A stretch of 23,033 nucleotides of DNA from a virus, in the IMG/VR virus record IMGVR_UViG_3300009128_000137, positions 1 to 23,033 of that record; one strand, written 5' to 3'. Positions 1 to 7,651 of the stretch are shown piece by piece (position 1 is the first letter of the stretch; every line of letters begins with the position of its first letter). Below the pieces are notes generated by a model. It was not told the origin of the DNA. It saw only the letters and a program-made list of their open reading frames with translations, and did not search any database. The position numbers and the translations under genes are program-made.

Positions 1-1892
1 TAGCTAGTCTTACCGGCCTCACCTAAGAGTCCGCGAACGACAACAAGGCCGTACATATCAGGACGCACCATCTTCTTCGCATAACGAGTCATCACGCCCT
101 TGCGAGGCACGAAGTCTTCTGGTCCGAAGATTGTAGGTGTGGTCTGCAGTGGGACGTATGGTGCGTACACATATCCGCTTTCAAGGAAAGAGGATCCGCG
201 ACGGCCAACAAGAACCACGTTGCGGAGGAAGTAAGGATCAACGATAACGTCGAACTTCTTGCTCAGCGAACCAACATTAACTGCTCCAATTGAACCAGTC
301 TCGTCGTCAGCAGTTACGCTAGCACGGAATCCAGCGGTGAACTCAAGGATGTTGGCAACTTCGGGTCCGCAGACAACAAAGTTAGCACCACCACGCAGAG
401 TCTTGCGGTGAATTTGTGCAGAAACATCGTTGATAGTCTCAACGAGAGTCTCGTACCACTCGGATACAGTACCGGTGAAGTCAGGGGCAGCAGAGCTAGC
501 ACCAACTTCAGCACCACTTGTCTTATCTAAGAAAAGACCCGGGGCGCGTGACCAGTAATAGGTAGCAGCTTTAGCTCCATTGACAAGGTCAGCAACGATC
601 TCACGATCAATCTCAAGAGCAATTTGCTCAGAGAGAATGCTGGTCAACTCAACCTCAGCGTCAAGGTTGTGGTAGGCGTTAAGGTCTTGACCTAACTCCG
701 GAGTCCACTTAGCCTTCAGCTTCTTGGTCTGTGCTGTCACAGCAATGCTGTCCACCTTGATATCGATCTCGGGGATATCAGCTTGCCCTTCAAGGCCCCA
801 AACAGTCTGACCTTGAATAGAACCAATGCCGCCTGAATTAGAGTTGGCGAAGTCGTCAGTTTGTGGGAACAACCAAGTACAAGAAGAACTCAGAGCCACC
901 TTGGGAGCGGGCGCTCCGGCCGAACCGAGGGCGGGAGGAGTGGTTCGAACTTCATCGTTCGCAGAACCAGTCTTACCAACCCAAGTAATCAAGATGCTGT
1001 CCTCAGAATTCGTTGCATCCCAACCACAGTTAAGATCATCGGCGAATCCGGGAGGAACCGGACGTGTCAGACGACGTACAAGACGCGCGCCATTGCCAAG
1101 AATTTTGAGTCCACTTGCTGCCTTTATGGTAGTAGCATTAACTCCAGCCGTCGCCGATGATGTGATAGCAGAAAGATTCTGTACATCAAGTTGATCAAGA
1201 GCCGAAGCCGAGAACGCAATAACTGCGTACGCATGGGTTGCTGTTCCAGTACCATTATCAAGCGCAAGAAGGTCAGGATCGTAGTCAATTAACTTACGGT
1301 CAAGGTCCGTCATGCTTGTAAAGATAGCAGCACCGGTGACAAAAACACCCAAAACAGATGAGTCAGAACCACTTGGCGAGCCATATGCGTAACCACGTGC
1401 GGACGTGCGAGGACCAGAAATGTCACCACCACGAACATCGAGGAGGTCAACACCACCAGTGATTTGTGCACCAACACGATCGGTACCGTAGATGGATTGT
1501 CCAGCCGTGTTACCAAGTTGGTTGTTGCCCGATGAATCACCACCAAGATCTCCCGAGAATGTGAAGTCAAGGAAGAAGATGAGTCCACTGGGGAGGCTCA
1601 TAGGTTGTACAGAAACAAGATCGTTAGCGATCAAGCCTGCGAAAACGCGACGAACGATAGGGAATGCGACAGAGGCAAAACCCTGTACATCACTGGCGTT
1701 CATGGCGGATGCTTCGCGAAGAAGCTCCTTAGCTTGGTTCTCAAGAAGACGAGCCATACCGTTTTTGGTACGTTCGTCACCGAGTCCTTCTAAGAGTCCG
1801 GTCTTTTCCCACTTTGACAGTAGGGCGTGACCTTCGGCACGCATATCACGATTAACCATACCTTCGGTTAATCTTTCAATAATACCAGCCAT
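1..1892 (-). CDS. 23: Major capsid protein, T4 gp23-like (3' end outside window)
   Basis: Translating the minus strand from the ATG at 1892-1890 gives an uninterrupted frame of 630 codons running off the left edge without a stop. The start has a strong ribosome binding site (AAGGAG, 7 bases upstream). The C-terminal part is typical of T4-family capsid proteins: YVYAPYVPLQTTPTIFGPEDF, then PRKGVMTRYAKKMVRPDMYG and LVVVRGLL. The N-terminal part holds ENQ...ELLREAS, where E60 (codon 1715-1713) fits the gp21 prohead protease rule (L/I)-x-E and matches the place where T4 gp23 loses its 65-residue propeptide; VQPMSLPSG follows at about residue 95, as in T4. At more than 630 residues it is over 100 longer than T4 gp23 (521). 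The extra length lies in the middle (about residues 130-370) and suggests an enlarged surface insertion. It forms the hexamers of the head shell, and gp22 lies 21 bases upstream. Confidence 0.95.
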   Translation of the reverse strand, partial: MAGIIERLTEGMVNRDMRAEGHALLSKWEKTGLLEGLGDERTKNGMARLLENQAKELLREASAMNASDVQGFASVAFPIVRRVFAGLIANDLVSVQPMSLPSGLIFFLDFTFSGDLGGDSSGNNQLGNTAGQSIYGTDRVGAQITGGVDLLDVRGGDISGPRTSARGYAYGSPSGSDSSVLGVFVTGAAIFTSMTDLDRKLIDYDPDLLALDNGTGTATHAYAVIAFSASALDQLDVQNLSAITSSATAGVNATTIKAASGLKILGNGARLVRRLTRPVPPGFADDLNCGWDATNSEDSILITWVGKTGSANDEVRTTPPALGSAGAPAPKVALSSSCTWLFPQTDDFANSNSGGIGSIQGQTVWGLEGQADIPEIDIKVDSIAVTAQTKKLKAKWTPELGQDLNAYHNLDAEVELTSILSEQIALEIDREIVADLVNGAKAATYYWSRAPGLFLDKTSGAEVGASSAAPDFTGTVSEWYETLVETINDVSAQIHRKTLRGGANFVVCGPEVANILEFTAGFRASVTADDETGSIGAVNVGSLSKKFDVIVDPYFLRNVVLVGRRGSSFLESGYVYAPYVPLQTTPTIFGPEDFVPRKGVMTRYAKKMVRPDMYGLVVVRGLLGEAGKTS

Positions 1893-1913
1893 TTTTAATA
1901 TCTCCTTATAATT

Positions 1914-3221
1914 TTAATTAATACCTGCTAGTTTCTTCATTCTATCAGCAATTGGATCGGCAGGGTTTGCCTCTCCCCTGCTATTAGCACGAAGAATGGA
2001 AGAACGACGGTTGATCGTTTCGCTCAGTGATTGTGGTCCGCGTTTAGGCGTGGACTCCACTGTGCTTTGAAGCGTTTCAAATATTGTCTTTGCTTCCGGG
2101 ACAGAACCAGCTTTAGAAATCGCTTCGACAATCTTATCTTTTTGTCGCTCATTTAAGGAGGTATTTCTTAACACACGGTTCGTGTATAATAAACGAGCAT
2201 TTGAAAGATTAACGTCCGTGACGCTCTCTTTTAATTGCCCAACTACGTTTTCGTAGTTTTGAAGCTTCTCTTTGAGATGGTTATTTTCAAAAACCAACTC
2301 TTCTTGAGCTTGTTTCAAATCGTCTAACTCAGTCTTAGTGTCGGGCGCCGGTGAGTCGGCATCATCCTCTTCTAAGTGAGTATCTTGTGCATGAGTGGAT
2401 CTACGTGCAGCAAGTTCTTTTTCCATTGCGAACTTTTTGTCCTCGGCTCTGCGGCCGGCCCAACCTGTGAGGTCGGCGCCCATGTCTACAGTAAGTCTTT
2501 CCACAACAGCATCAACGAGGGCGTCGGTATCAGTTTCTTCTTCAAGTTCTTTTTCGTCGTTAGGGCATGGACCATCTTCGCCCTCTTCTTGAACTTCAGG
2601 GTCTTTATCGTCCTCATCAAGAGAAAACTTCTCCATGATGGCATCAACGAGAGAATCCATGTCAATATCTTCTTCCATACCTTTCGTAGCTTCTTCGTCT
2701 TGCTCAGCGGCAGCGGCGGTTTGTGCAGCGGCAGCTTCCCCTTCGCCGGCGCTACCGGAATCGTCTGCCATTTCGCCGGAGCCTTGAGGATCTTCATCAT
2801 CATCCTCTGTCAAAGCAGCTAAGTCTTTTTCTGTGAGTTCAATCTCTTCGTCTTCTTCAATTGGGGCAGTCTCTAATTCTTCTTCTAGGCGCTGAAGAGT
2901 CTCAGCCAACTCGTCAAAGTTGATTTTAATTGTGGATTCCTCGCCCTCATCATCGCAACCACAGAGTTCTTCGCCTTCAGCAGCACCAAGAGGCACATCT
3001 TCAGCGGCATCGCCAGCAGGAGCGGGTGCAACGCCCATAGGCTCCATGCCGCCGGCGGCGGGAGGGCCTCCAAGATCTAATCCATCTTGTTCTAGAATTT
3101 TCTCTAAGGTTTCCTTAACCTCAGTCGAATATTTTTCGACGATAGTAGCCTCGGCATTTTTCAAGGCTGCTTCTTTAAGTGCTTTAGCGTCCACAAACGC
3201 TTGCTCAAGTAAAGATGACAT
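1914..3221 (-). CDS. 22: Prohead core scaffold protein, T4 gp22-like
   Basis: 435 residues. The N-terminus is helical (MSSLLEQAFVDAKALKEAAL). Residues about 45-280 are extremely acidic and low in complexity, rich in Glu, Asp, Ala and Gly. Residues 323-389 are a helical segment (YENVVGQLKESVTDVNLSNA, then RLLYTNRVLRN and a KIVEAISKA helix) that strongly resembles the conserved C-terminal region of T4-family gp22. Position directly before the capsid gene agrees with T4 order 22-23. The protein should form the internal core on which the shell assembles and then be degraded by gp21; many (L/I)-x-E sites are present. T4 gp22 is about 270 residues, so this one is larger, mostly by the acidic region. 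It ends in KKLAGIN, a tail also seen in the 644-residue protein at 9613-11547. The start has AGGAG 8 bases upstream, and a candidate promoter lies in the 75-base gap before it. Confidence 0.88.
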   Translation of the reverse strand: MSSLLEQAFVDAKALKEAALKNAEATIVEKYSTEVKETLEKILEQDGLDLGGPPAAGGMEPMGVAPAPAGDAAEDVPLGAAEGEELCGCDDEGEESTIKINFDELAETLQRLEEELETAPIEEDEEIELTEKDLAALTEDDDEDPQGSGEMADDSGSAGEGEAAAAQTAAAAEQDEEATKGMEEDIDMDSLVDAIMEKFSLDEDDKDPEVQEEGEDGPCPNDEKELEEETDTDALVDAVVERLTVDMGADLTGWAGRRAEDKKFAMEKELAARRSTHAQDTHLEEDDADSPAPDTKTELDDLKQAQEELVFENNHLKEKLQNYENVVGQLKESVTDVNLSNARLLYTNRVLRNTSLNERQKDKIVEAISKAGSVPEAKTIFETLQSTVESTPKRGPQSLSETINRRSSILRANSRGEANPADPIADRMKKLAGIN

Positions 3222-3252
3222 GTATTAGCTCCTATAAAACAGTAATTCACTG

Positions 3253-3270
3253 TAAATAGTGCGCATTATA
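3253..3270 (-). promoter_or_regulatory. Candidate promoter upstream of gp22 (ACTATTTA plus TATAAT)
   Basis: On the coding strand the 75-base gap before gp22 reads TATAAT, then GCGC, then ACTATTTA, ending 32 bases before the ATG. ACTATTTA recurs upstream of three other genes at similar distances. TATAAT matches a sigma-70 -10 box, but no good -35 is visible at 17 bases. Either element could be the promoter. This is inference from recurrence and position only. Confidence 0.4.
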
Positions 3271-3296
3271 CACAAAAACCATTTTTAATGATTTTA

Positions 3297-5261
3297 TCAT
3301 GAAGCATTATAATAATTTAGAATAGCCCATTCATAACCTTCTGGGCCATTGTAGCCCATTACGGTCACCGAATCGCCCTCTTCCAGCACTTTATTTGCGG
3401 CCGTATCAATAAGCTGCGCTGTGTTGGTGGAGCCCGTGAGTGTAACGTTTGCGGAGCCTACACTCTTGACTGTTATTGTTATACCATTTAAGGAATCGTT
3501 TAATTCTGGTAGATATGCGTTATGTGGAGAAGACAGGACGAAGATTGCGACTCTATCTGTGGCTCCGGAGATATACGTATCGGCAGAAGTTGTTTTAAGC
3601 ACATAATTGTGGCGGACCGAGCCGCTCAAATAAGCACTTCGGCCAACAAACATATCGCCACTGCCGCTTACATAGAATGCTGGATTAAGAGCATTGCTTT
3701 TTGCTGTTATTAACTTATCATCGTTTGAGCCGCTGACATTGAATTTGCCGTCCAGATAACCTGCCCCAACGGCTACTTGGCCGCCGGCAGATCCTGTAGC
3801 AGCTAAAATAGTTTCATTGCTCAAAGATCTTACCAGCAACACCAATTCATCATCCAAAGCTTTAAGTTGGAAGGCTGCTTTGTCTGAGGACGCGCCGACA
3901 TCTTCACCAAGCGATAATGTATCAAAATGGGCGTGAGCAGAACCAGATACGTTTCCGTTTGCTGTTAAGGTGCCGGCGACCTCTAATTTAGCAGACGGAA
4001 CAGCCACACCGATCCCAACATTGCCCGAATTATTTATAACCATCTTTTGTGTTGCTGTCGTAGAACCTGTGTTTGTCGTCCAGAATGATAACCGTGATGG
4101 AGAATTTATTGAAGTCCATGCGGAACCATCGGCCTCCGCTCTAATTCTAGATGTAAGTGAGATTGTTCCGCCCAAGGTTGAACCAGCAAAGGCAACATCC
4201 CCAAGATCGTCGCCATCAGTATAGTATGTTGATGCTGATCTGTGGAGGCCCAGCACTGGTGCTGAGCCAATTTCGGTGAGTTGTATTGTTGTGCCGGGCT
4301 CATCATTATTAATACCGATCCGCTTATTCCAACCATCTACAAACAACAGTGGCATATCGGTTGTACCACTGACACTGAGGAGGCCTCGCTGGGCACTCGT
4401 CGCGCCCGAGATGGCTAACGTCGTACCATCAAACGTAAGATTGGCTTCTGCGTTAGCCAATCTGACGGCAGAGGTATCCATAGTCAGAAGCCTGTTGTTC
4501 CCTGTGTTTGTAATATTTGTGAGAGCAGGGGCAGATATACTATCAGTGATTGCCGTTTTAATTTGAGTGTATGTTAAATTTTTCAGAGAGTCACCGTCAC
4601 TAGAATCGGCAATAATAAATTCATCGTTGCTAGATGGGCCGCCACCCTTGTTTGTGGTTTTCGAAGGATCGGACCGGAGAGTGGGGCCGGTGAAAGAAAG
4701 TCCGCCGTTAGAAGCCGTGAGCACTCTCACACCCTCTGTGTCGACAAAGATTCCTTGGCCGCCGGTAACTTCAAGTGCTGGGCCATACCCAGTGCCACCC
4801 GGATCGACACTACTAGATAAGCCAATGCCCAGAACGAGGTTTGAAGCTGACAGTCTGTTGGCTAAACCGTCATAGTTTGTGGCTGCCAAGTGATCGGGGT
4901 TTAATATAATGCCCGTTATGCCGTGTGCAGAACCAGAAAAAGTAGAGCCTGTTATCGGGCCGCTTACAATAAAACTAGTTATGCTAGCAGCTGTGGTAAT
5001 AGTCACGCCCGACTCGGCTGTGAGCGTGCCATCACCATCGGAAGTTAAAACTCGGTTTGCGCCGTCGCTGCCAATTAAAGCTGATAAAGGCTCAAGCTTA
5101 GCGTTGCGAGTTGAATCCCAATATCCACTAGCAGTAATATTACTAGTAAATGTTTTAGTTCCCCCGACTGTTTGATTTCTCCAAATGTCTACTAAGCTCT
5201 CGATTGAGCCAGTGGTTGAGTTAGAGAATTCTACTCTCCCTTTGATGATGTTATATGCCAT
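3297..5261 (-). CDS. Large fibre/appendage-like structural protein
   Basis: 654 residues, rich in Ser, Thr, Gly and Ala, with short beta-type repeats of the kind found in trimeric phage fibres: FSGSAHGITGI (about residue 108), LTFDGTTLAISG, and GNVGIGVAVPSAKLEVAG (about residue 415), a motif common in tail-fibre shafts. The N-terminus MAYNIIKGRVEF resembles those of the proteins at 6821-7609 (MGYNVLSGNVLL) and 5353-6684 (MAYKFQFGTTRL), which suggests a shared virion attachment segment. The C-terminus (GITITVKSVG to EWAILNYY) resembles the ends of the other fibre genes. Start chosen by GAGGAAG 8 bases upstream. It is preceded by a strong terminator and an ACTATTTA motif, so it may begin its own transcript. 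Tail fibre, whisker or head fibre cannot be separated from sequence; its place inside the capsid gene cluster makes a head or neck appendage possible. Confidence 0.75.
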   Translation of the reverse strand: MAYNIIKGRVEFSNSTTGSIESLVDIWRNQTVGGTKTFTSNITASGYWDSTRNAKLEPLSALIGSDGANRVLTSDGDGTLTAESGVTITTAASITSFIVSGPITGSTFSGSAHGITGIILNPDHLAATNYDGLANRLSASNLVLGIGLSSSVDPGGTGYGPALEVTGGQGIFVDTEGVRVLTASNGGLSFTGPTLRSDPSKTTNKGGGPSSNDEFIIADSSDGDSLKNLTYTQIKTAITDSISAPALTNITNTGNNRLLTMDTSAVRLANAEANLTFDGTTLAISGATSAQRGLLSVSGTTDMPLLFVDGWNKRIGINNDEPGTTIQLTEIGSAPVLGLHRSASTYYTDGDDLGDVAFAGSTLGGTISLTSRIRAEADGSAWTSINSPSRLSFWTTNTGSTTATQKMVINNSGNVGIGVAVPSAKLEVAGTLTANGNVSGSAHAHFDTLSLGEDVGASSDKAAFQLKALDDELVLLVRSLSNETILAATGSAGGQVAVGAGYLDGKFNVSGSNDDKLITAKSNALNPAFYVSGSGDMFVGRSAYLSGSVRHNYVLKTTSADTYISGATDRVAIFVLSSPHNAYLPELNDSLNGITITVKSVGSANVTLTGSTNTAQLIDTAANKVLEEGDSVTVMGYNGPEGYEWAILNYYNAS

Positions 5262-5280
5262 GTTTTTATCTTCCTCGTAT

Positions 5281-5288
5281 TAAATAGT
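5281..5288 (-). promoter_or_regulatory. ACTATTTA motif, candidate promoter
   Basis: The coding strand carries TACTATTTAATAC just after the terminator at 5291-5330 and 20 bases before the ATG of the 654-residue fibre gene. It is the same 8-mer as at 3253, 8943 and 19673. A promoter directly after a terminator would be a natural arrangement, but function is inferred only. Confidence 0.35.
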
Positions 5289-5290
5289 AC

Positions 5291-5330
5291 GAAAAAAAGG
5301 ATGCCCCCCTTTCGGGAGACATCCAAAAAA
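5291..5330 (-). terminator. Rho-independent terminator after the 443-residue fibre gene
   Basis: The coding strand reads GGATGTCTCCC, loop GAAA, GGGGGGCATCC, then seven T. The stem is 11 bp including two T-G wobble pairs, closed by a stable GNRA-type tetraloop and followed by a clean T tract. It sits 23-54 bases downstream of the stop of the gene at 5353-6684 and before the next fibre gene, so it separates two transcripts. This is the clearest intrinsic terminator in the window. Confidence 0.9.
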
Positions 5331-5352
5331 GAAATTGTAAAACAATCTCGGT

Positions 5353-6684
5353 TTAGTAGATTACCCACTGTCCATAGCCAGTATCACTATAGATTAGTGA
5401 AACAGCACCGTGTGGAGACTCAATAATTGCTTGTGAGAATCCATCGATTTCGTTACCATTGGCTAAAGAAGATGAGATCTTGATGAAGTTAGTGTTACTA
5501 ACTCCAGCAGCAGCTTTGACGATAACAACATCACCAGCAGAACCAGATGGTAAGACCAAGCTAGTAGAACCAGAAACTTCGTCAACAAAAACGTTTAAAC
5601 CAGTGCTAAGTGTGAAACCATCGTTGGCCGCGGCTATGTAACCGATCACCGTTGAAGTCATGCTGTCACCACCGGTGGTATCAACAGAGAAAACACCGTT
5701 AGTAGCAGTAACACCAGTACCAGCCATCGAAGCGGCTACATCGACCAGTGAAGATCTATGAACCGTACCTGAGCCAGAGTCAAAGTAAAGCATTCCGTCT
5801 TGCGCAAGTTTTGCCTCGGTCATAGCTTCTTCAGGAGCGAAGGTGCCAGAAACGTGAAGCGGAGCCGTCACAAGAACTGCGTTCTCGTTAACAACCAATC
5901 GGCTGTTGCCAAACGATGCTGCGCCCATCAAGTCAAGAGCACCAGAACCAGACATGTCACCAACAAGTGTTGGTGCAGTAACGCTTGTGAATACACCGGT
6001 CGTCGCCGAAGTAGCACCAATGGTTGTACCATCAATGGCACCGCCGTTGATATCAACATCACCGGTTGCGGAAACTGTAAAGAACCCGTTTCCAGCGGTA
6101 ACTACACCGCCAGCATGCAATGTGGTGGAAGCTGACAACGAAGTTGCCTTAACAGAAGACAGAGTAGTCTCACCGATCGTAGTGCCGTCAATTGCACCAC
6201 CGTTGATATCAACATCACCGGTTGCGGAAACTGTAAAGAAACCGTTTCCAGCGGTAACTACACCGCCAGCATGCAATGTGCTGGAAGCTGACAACGTGGT
6301 TCCGACGACAGCAGCGAAGGTACCAGCAACAGCCGAGTTGGCGCCAATAATGGTACCATCAATTGCGCCACCGTTGATATCAACATCACCGGTTGCGGAA
6401 ACTGTAAAGAAACCGTTTCCAGCGGTAACTACGCCGCCAGCATGCAATGTGCTGGAAGCTGACAACGTGGTTGCCTTAACAGAAGACTGTGTGGTGGCAC
6501 CGATTGTAGTGCCGTCAATGGCACCTCCATCGATGTTACAGTCTGCCGCAGTAACCTTGTCAGTTGTAACACTGAGTAAGGACGCAACGCCCGACGATGA
6601 AAGCGTTGACGCGGCTATCAATGCCTCCTCATAAGTTGTGGATCCGCTAAGTCGAGTCGTTCCAAATTGAAATTTATAAGCCAT
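5353..6684 (-). CDS. Fibre-like protein with tandem internal repeats
   Basis: 443 residues with low-complexity Ser/Thr/Gly/Ala composition. The N-terminal half is built from about four repeat units, each containing GGAIDGTTIG, then SVKAT.LSAS.TLHAGGVV and TAGNGFFTVSATGDVDIN, spaced 52-57 residues apart. These look like beta-helical shaft modules of a trimeric fibre. The last 80 residues form a distinct end domain (LVLPSGSAGDVVIVK, EIDGFSQAIIESPHGAVSLI, QWVIY) that resembles the C-terminus of the 6821-7609 protein (YIIKDEGG, TIDGENSLVLESPYASLSLY, KYYVY). The start has GGAGGG about 8 bases upstream; a 136-base gap precedes it and a strong terminator follows it. Probably a virion fibre or appendage subunit; exact location unknown. 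Confidence 0.75.
   Translation of the reverse strand: MAYKFQFGTTRLSGSTTYEEALIAASTLSSSGVASLLSVTTDKVTAADCNIDGGAIDGTTIGATTQSSVKATTLSASSTLHAGGVVTAGNGFFTVSATGDVDINGGAIDGTIIGANSAVAGTFAAVVGTTLSASSTLHAGGVVTAGNGFFTVSATGDVDINGGAIDGTTIGETTLSSVKATSLSASTTLHAGGVVTAGNGFFTVSATGDVDINGGAIDGTTIGATSATTGVFTSVTAPTLVGDMSGSGALDLMGAASFGNSRLVVNENAVLVTAPLHVSGTFAPEEAMTEAKLAQDGMLYFDSGSGTVHRSSLVDVAASMAGTGVTATNGVFSVDTTGGDSMTSTVIGYIAAANDGFTLSTGLNVFVDEVSGSTSLVLPSGSAGDVVIVKAAAGVSNTNFIKISSSLANGNEIDGFSQAIIESPHGAVSLIYSDTGYGQWVIY
6025..6560 (-). repeat. Tandem repeats within the 443-residue fibre gene
   Basis: The core GTTGATATC and its flanks recur at 6046, 6202 and 6373, with a diverged fourth copy (GATGTTACA) at 6532, giving periods of 156, 171 and 159 bases, all multiples of three. 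The first three copies are almost identical at the DNA level over more than 80 bases each, including silent positions, which points to recent duplication or gene conversion rather than old divergence. Confidence 0.9.
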
Positions 6685-6715
6685 TTATAAAACCCTCCAT
6701 ATAAAATTGATTTTT

Positions 6716-6777
6716 AAATGTTAAAAATGTTAAACAATGAGCAACAAGGTTTTTGCCTAAGACATTTGCCTAAAACA
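6716..6777. repeat. Two short tandem duplications in the 136-base intergenic gap
   Basis: The gap 6685-6820 holds AAATGTTAA twice in a row (6716-6724, 6725-6733) and TTTGCCTAAGACA followed by TTTGCCTAAAACA (6752-6764, 6765-6777, one mismatch). The gap also carries CTATTTA on the coding strand at 6803-6809. No strong terminator was found in it. These could be regulatory half-sites or replication-slippage remnants. Confidence 0.5.
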
Positions 6778-6820
6778 AGAACACAGGATGCCCACCGCTC
6801 ATAAATAGGTGCCCTATCAA

Positions 6821-7609
6821 TTAGTAGACATAGTACTTACTGACACCATTACAATAAAGGGACAGAGAAGCATAAGGTGATTCCAAAACTAGTGAATTTT
6901 CACCGTCGATTGTTTGAGATCCAGAAGCCAGAATTGTTATATTGTTGGTATGGGCGGCGCCGCCTTCATCTTTAATAATGTATGTATGCCCATCCGTTAA
7001 AACTGCTGCATCTGGAAGACGAAGTTCAACTTCGCCGGCGGAAGAATCCATACCAATATAGTAATCATCAACCGAAGCCGTCATCGTAGCCGTTGAAGTT
7101 TTATGATGATAAACAACCGCACCAGATATGTGTAAACGGCCGCCAACAAAGCCTGAAGCTGAAACATTTAAGCTAGCAGAGATAGCTCCGCTAACAGCAA
7201 TCTTGTGATCTGGAGCAGTGTTGGCGCCGATTGTTAAACTGCTGGTGGTATAAGCGTTTATATTGCTAAGCTGCGTGAATATGCCTCCGCCAGTACCGCC
7301 GCCGCCGCCGCTAATCCCAGTGAGTTTTGAGCCATCGCCATAAAAGGCAGACGCAGATATATTAATGCTAGCGCTAACATCACCAGTGATCGTCAGCGTA
7401 TTACCATTAAAGGTTAAATTTGACTCACCTGTAAGCTTATAGGAATCGGTACCGATCGTCGTTAAATTATAGCGATCGGGTCCAGAAGTAATCTTTAGAA
7501 CATGTTCAAGCTCTTTGCCATCACCAACGAAAGCACTAGATGAAACTTGGCCATCTGCCAATAATTGACCGGGAAGCAGTACGTTTCCCGATAAGACATT
7601 ATATCCCAT
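6821..7609 (-). CDS. Fibre/appendage-like structural protein
   Basis: 262 residues. The N-terminus MGYNVLSGNVLLPGQ is close to that of the 654-residue fibre protein. Two copies of a fibre motif follow: SSSAFVGDGKELEHV (about residue 24) and SASAFYGDGSKLTGI (about 86), both of the F.GDGS.LTGI type common in phage tail-fibre and structural proteins. A Gly-rich linker (ISGGGGGTGGG) then leads to a C-terminal beta domain (HTYIIKDEGG, TIDGENSLVLESPYASLSLY, KYYVY). GAGGG lies about 8 bases before the ATG. Likely a trimeric virion appendage; this is the best example of the paralogous family in the window. Confidence 0.72.
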   Translation of the reverse strand: MGYNVLSGNVLLPGQLLADGQVSSSAFVGDGKELEHVLKITSGPDRYNLTTIGTDSYKLTGESNLTFNGNTLTITGDVSASINISASAFYGDGSKLTGISGGGGGTGGGIFTQLSNINAYTTSSLTIGANTAPDHKIAVSGAISASLNVSASGFVGGRLHISGAVVYHHKTSTATMTASVDDYYIGMDSSAGEVELRLPDAAVLTDGHTYIIKDEGGAAHTNNITILASGSQTIDGENSLVLESPYASLSLYCNGVSKYYVY

Positions 7610-7651
7610 CTACATCAGCCCTCTAAAATAATTATACAATTACAATTATAA

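Noticed and set aside
3288-3300. Palindrome ATGATAAAATCAT at the end of the 654-residue fibre gene
   Set aside because: Five A/T-rich pairs are too weak for a terminator and no T tract follows directly.
6025-6560. CRISPR-like array
   Set aside because: The repeat unit is over 80 bases, the spacing is a multiple of three and the frame stays open as a fibre protein, so it is a coding repeat.
5906-6634. Long open frame on the plus strand opposite the repeat-bearing fibre gene (242 codons)
   Set aside because: It mirrors the tandem repeats on the opposite strand, has no convincing ribosome binding site, and every supported gene in the window is on the minus strand.
6780-6816. Possible terminator hairpin in the gap before the 443-residue fibre gene
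   Set aside because: Only GGTG/CACC pairs cleanly, adjacent positions are G-G mismatches and no T tract follows.
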